A stretch of DNA of 64,000 bases, from contig JAPEHQ010000009.1 of NCBI GenBank assembly GCA_027405735.1, positions 2,349,074 through 2,413,073 of the forward strand, written 5' to 3'. Positions 61,699 through 64,000 of the stretch are shown here, one piece after another. This DNA comes from Mucor racemosus (taxonomy: Eukaryota > Mucoromycota > Mucoromycetes > Mucorales > Mucoraceae). The translations under genes were made by a program, and so were the position numbers. Each line of letters starts with the position of its first letter. Within the stretch, counting starts at the first letter, position 1. Under the pieces are notes generated by a model. That model was not told the origin of the DNA. It did not search any database and saw nothing but the letters and a program-made list of their open reading frames with translations.

Positions 61699-62452
61699 AA
61701 TTTAACAGGGTTTTAATTGCGCTAAATAATGTAAAGCCTTGAAAATCCTTTTCTACGTGTGTTGTTTCTCTATTTTTGTTTCATATTCCAAGGAGATATT
61801 CCTGTTTGATAAGGAATAATCAGACTATCAAGCTGGTATTCTTTTGTTTTATCTGAATACGCATTCTAACAACATAAGAAACTAATGTTTTTAATATATT
61901 ATGTACTGTAGCAGTCTATATTAGAGACTGATATTTTCATGTAAACGCATTTTAAGGCCAAATGTCATTATTTACTACTGTATTGTTGAACGTATTTATT
62001 GATTACCAGATCAAAAAATCGAAGGCAATAATATTTATATCTACTATCTACTCAACGGAAAGCTAGAACTGGCTACAAACCCATAAATTTTTTCAGAAAA
62101 ATGATAAAATTTTAAATGATATAGAAACACAAAAAAAGAATGATATAATGTCTTGCCTAATGGCCATAGTTTTGATCGTAGCTACTGTATACTTGAAAAC
62201 AAATTTTTTTACAGCTGACAATCGTAAACTAAAATAGTAAGTTTAAAGAAGGTTAATTTGTTTAAATTTTATGAGCGATAAAGTAACATTTATAATCTTA
62301 GATTTGTCTTGCGGTATAAATTTAAGCAGTAAGCGTGATTTAAGTTTATGCTCGAGCAAAAACCATTGTTGCTGCAAACATTATAGCTATAAACATATTT
62401 ACAAATGATAATAATCTATATTAATGAAAGCAAATGTAATTTAAACCCTCAT

Positions 62453-63154
62453 TGCAGTAAATTACGATGTTATTTACTAAAATAAAAAAAATATAAAAAT
62501 AAAAGCAGTAGAAATACAATTATAATCAGCTAAAGTTTTTATTACAAAAGATTTCTGAAGAGTTAAAATAATTGAAAAGTATGAGGGTATTTATAGTGAT
62601 TTGGAGAACTTGGATACCATCAGACTTGAATGGATGTATATTTAGTAATCTTCCAGTTTTGAGTACATTGTTATTGATTTGATATTTTAAGGGGTAAATT
62701 GTATAGAGCATTGACCATAAGGGATTGTATGTCAAGTGTGACAATATCGACCTTTTGGGAAATGGTTGTTTTTGTTTATTTCTGTTATATCTATTTTATG
62801 TAACCTTGATTTTTAAGGGGTAGTTTTATATGCCTGAATCTTATTTATATTGATAGTGCAACTACGATATATTAGTTGACTAAATTGATATCTTTGTTTA
62901 TTAGAATCCTGTTTTGGATATATATGTCATTTGTGTAATTGATTGCGCCGTGATCAAGGGTGCTATCATCTACACGACATGTATGGTTCAAAAAGGGTAT
63001 TTCATATTTTAGCATGCGTTTGTTATTGTGTTCAATTGAAGCATTTGTTTATTATCGTTGTTCACATTTCAAGTGGCATCATATTTTATGAGCGACACTT
63101 GAAATTTAGGTTGTTTTATTTTATCAAGCGTTTTTAGTATGTAATTCCACTGCA
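62453..63154 (-). mobile_element. Solo LTR, family C (702 bp), in R1
   Basis: TGCAGT...ACTGCA flanked by CTCAT (62448-62452 and 63155-63159). Near-identical to 11459-12186 apart from small deletions. Confidence 0.9.
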
Positions 63155-63503
63155 CTCATTATTGCAGTAAAAAATGCAATGGAATTTTGAAAACGGCACG
63201 ATGACTATATACAAACCAATTTGTGCCCATACGATTAGCTCATTATGCTCATGGTCAGATTTAATTATTATGCACAAATAAGGATAATGATATGCTTATG
63301 GGCAATCCTACTACTATGCACTCATAGGATTAATGTTATTATACACACGGACAGAATAATATAATTCTGCACAACATACAGGGTTAGCGTTGTGCTCGTG
63401 TGCAGTTTCTTTTTTTGTGTACCCATGTGCATATTGTTATCTTTTTAACCACATTTAGTGGGCACAATGAAATCATCTTGTGCAGCACAGGTCGGCTGTA
63501 GTA

Positions 63504-63888
63504 ATGTGAGAGAGAGCTCAAATTGTAATGATCCAGTACATTACATAAGCAAATTGCACATATAAATAACAACCAAGAACGGATCAATTGCACATTAGTG
63601 AATTTATCTGTTCTTTCCTTTCCTCTTATTATATTTATAACCACAACCCAAATAAATATATATTATTACTTATTTATCATTGTTACTTATAACCAATTAT
63701 TATATAACTCCATATAATCAATCATAATAGGTAATAATCGTATACTAGTAATAGTAATTACAATTAGTAACACAACCTTTCATATAATCAATCATAGAAT
63801 CAAAGTCAGACATATAATAATCTTTCATATATATCCAGTCTGACAATCCATTGATCTATTACACAAATCTACAGTATAAGGATTTATG
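63504..63888. other. AT-rich spacer between two R1 copies
   Basis: Begins TGTGAGAGAGAGCTC and contains CATATAAATAAC followed by AATAAATA, so it may be part of another LTR. The minus-strand frame at 63384-63644 runs across the R1 end and is not credible. Confidence 0.4.
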
Positions 63889-64000
63889 TAATAAGCCTGA
63901 ATCAAATGGGTAAAGCATCGTAAATTCCTGAAACAGTTCTCAAGTATTATAAAATCTCTTATTTTAATACTTACAAGGCTTAGATGCGGAATATTAATTT
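63889..64000 (-). repeat. R1 repeat, start of a further copy cut by the window end
   Basis: GAATCAAATGGGTAAAGCAT through ACAAGGCTTAGATGCGGAAT aligns to 59990-60100 and 37660-37760, in the same orientation as the third copy. Confidence 0.85.

Larger units (their letters stand above)
59981..63503 (-). repeat. R1 repeat, third major copy, with two LTR insertions
   Basis: Same orientation as the right palindrome arm. R1 sequence occupies 59981-60820, 61699-62447 and about 63170-63503, ending ...GTCGGCTGTAGTA. It is broken by LTR-A (with LTR-B inside) and by LTR-C. More diverged than the palindrome arms. About 30 bp near 62440-62450 and 63160-63175 match neither R1 nor LTR-C, suggesting an earlier small insertion. 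Confidence 0.85.

Noticed and set aside
62526..62744. 72-aa frame repeated at 11548-11751
   Set aside because: Both are within LTR-C copies; the conservation reflects a recent repeat, and the frame crosses the LTR TATA/poly(A) region.
1..64000. tRNA, rRNA or snRNA genes
   Set aside because: No segment showed convincing A/B boxes with a foldable cloverleaf, or recognisable rRNA cores, on inspection by eye. A covariance-model scan would be needed to exclude them.

Overview
The window is from a fungal nuclear genome: AT-rich, with genes broken by many short GT-AG introns (mostly about 50-70 nt), long AT-rich spacers and many transposon remains. The genes point to fungi: an Mdm12 subunit of the ER-mitochondria tether, a Ppz-type phosphatase, mitoribosomal mS23/Rsm25, Iml2 and an Ira/neurofibromin RasGAP. 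Overall style (AT content, short introns, repeat load) suggests an early-diverging fungus, most likely Mucoromycota. That placement is inference. No rRNA, tRNA or CRISPR array was recognised.

Genic islands: (1) 1-9.8 kb, a partial RasGAP (minus) divergent from mitochondrial GatB (plus). (2) 21.2-29.0 kb, a mitochondrial oligopeptidase A-like M3 protease converging on Mdm12 with 8 bp between stop codons, then a Ppz-like phosphatase and a small zinc-finger protein. (3) 44.0-57.8 kb, mS23 converging on Iml2/TTC39; a decayed repeat-associated gene; U1-70K and poly(A) polymerase sharing a 224-bp divergent promoter; a SAM-dependent methyltransferase; and a Sel1-repeat protein. Five of the eleven host genes act in or on mitochondria.

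The other half is a nested mobile-element landscape. A 6.35-kb hAT transposon (12451-18799) has perfect 8-bp target duplications, CTCGA-rich subterminal arrays and an apparently uninterrupted 864-aa transposase in five exons. It sits inside an older repeat, here called R1, whose unoccupied site is visible elsewhere in the window. R1 occurs about five times. Two copies form a 6.4-kb palindrome (33641-40083) with 2.25-kb arms. Several R1 copies carry fragments of a dynein intermediate-chain gene at their inner end. Four LTR families (A-D here) lie within R1, the hAT element or each other, mostly as solo LTRs with TG...CA ends, TATA/AATAAA signals and 5-bp target duplications. Two TA-flanked MITEs complete the set.

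Gene models were assembled by eye from splice signals and reading-frame continuity. Coordinates of CDS features run from start codon to stop codon and include introns.
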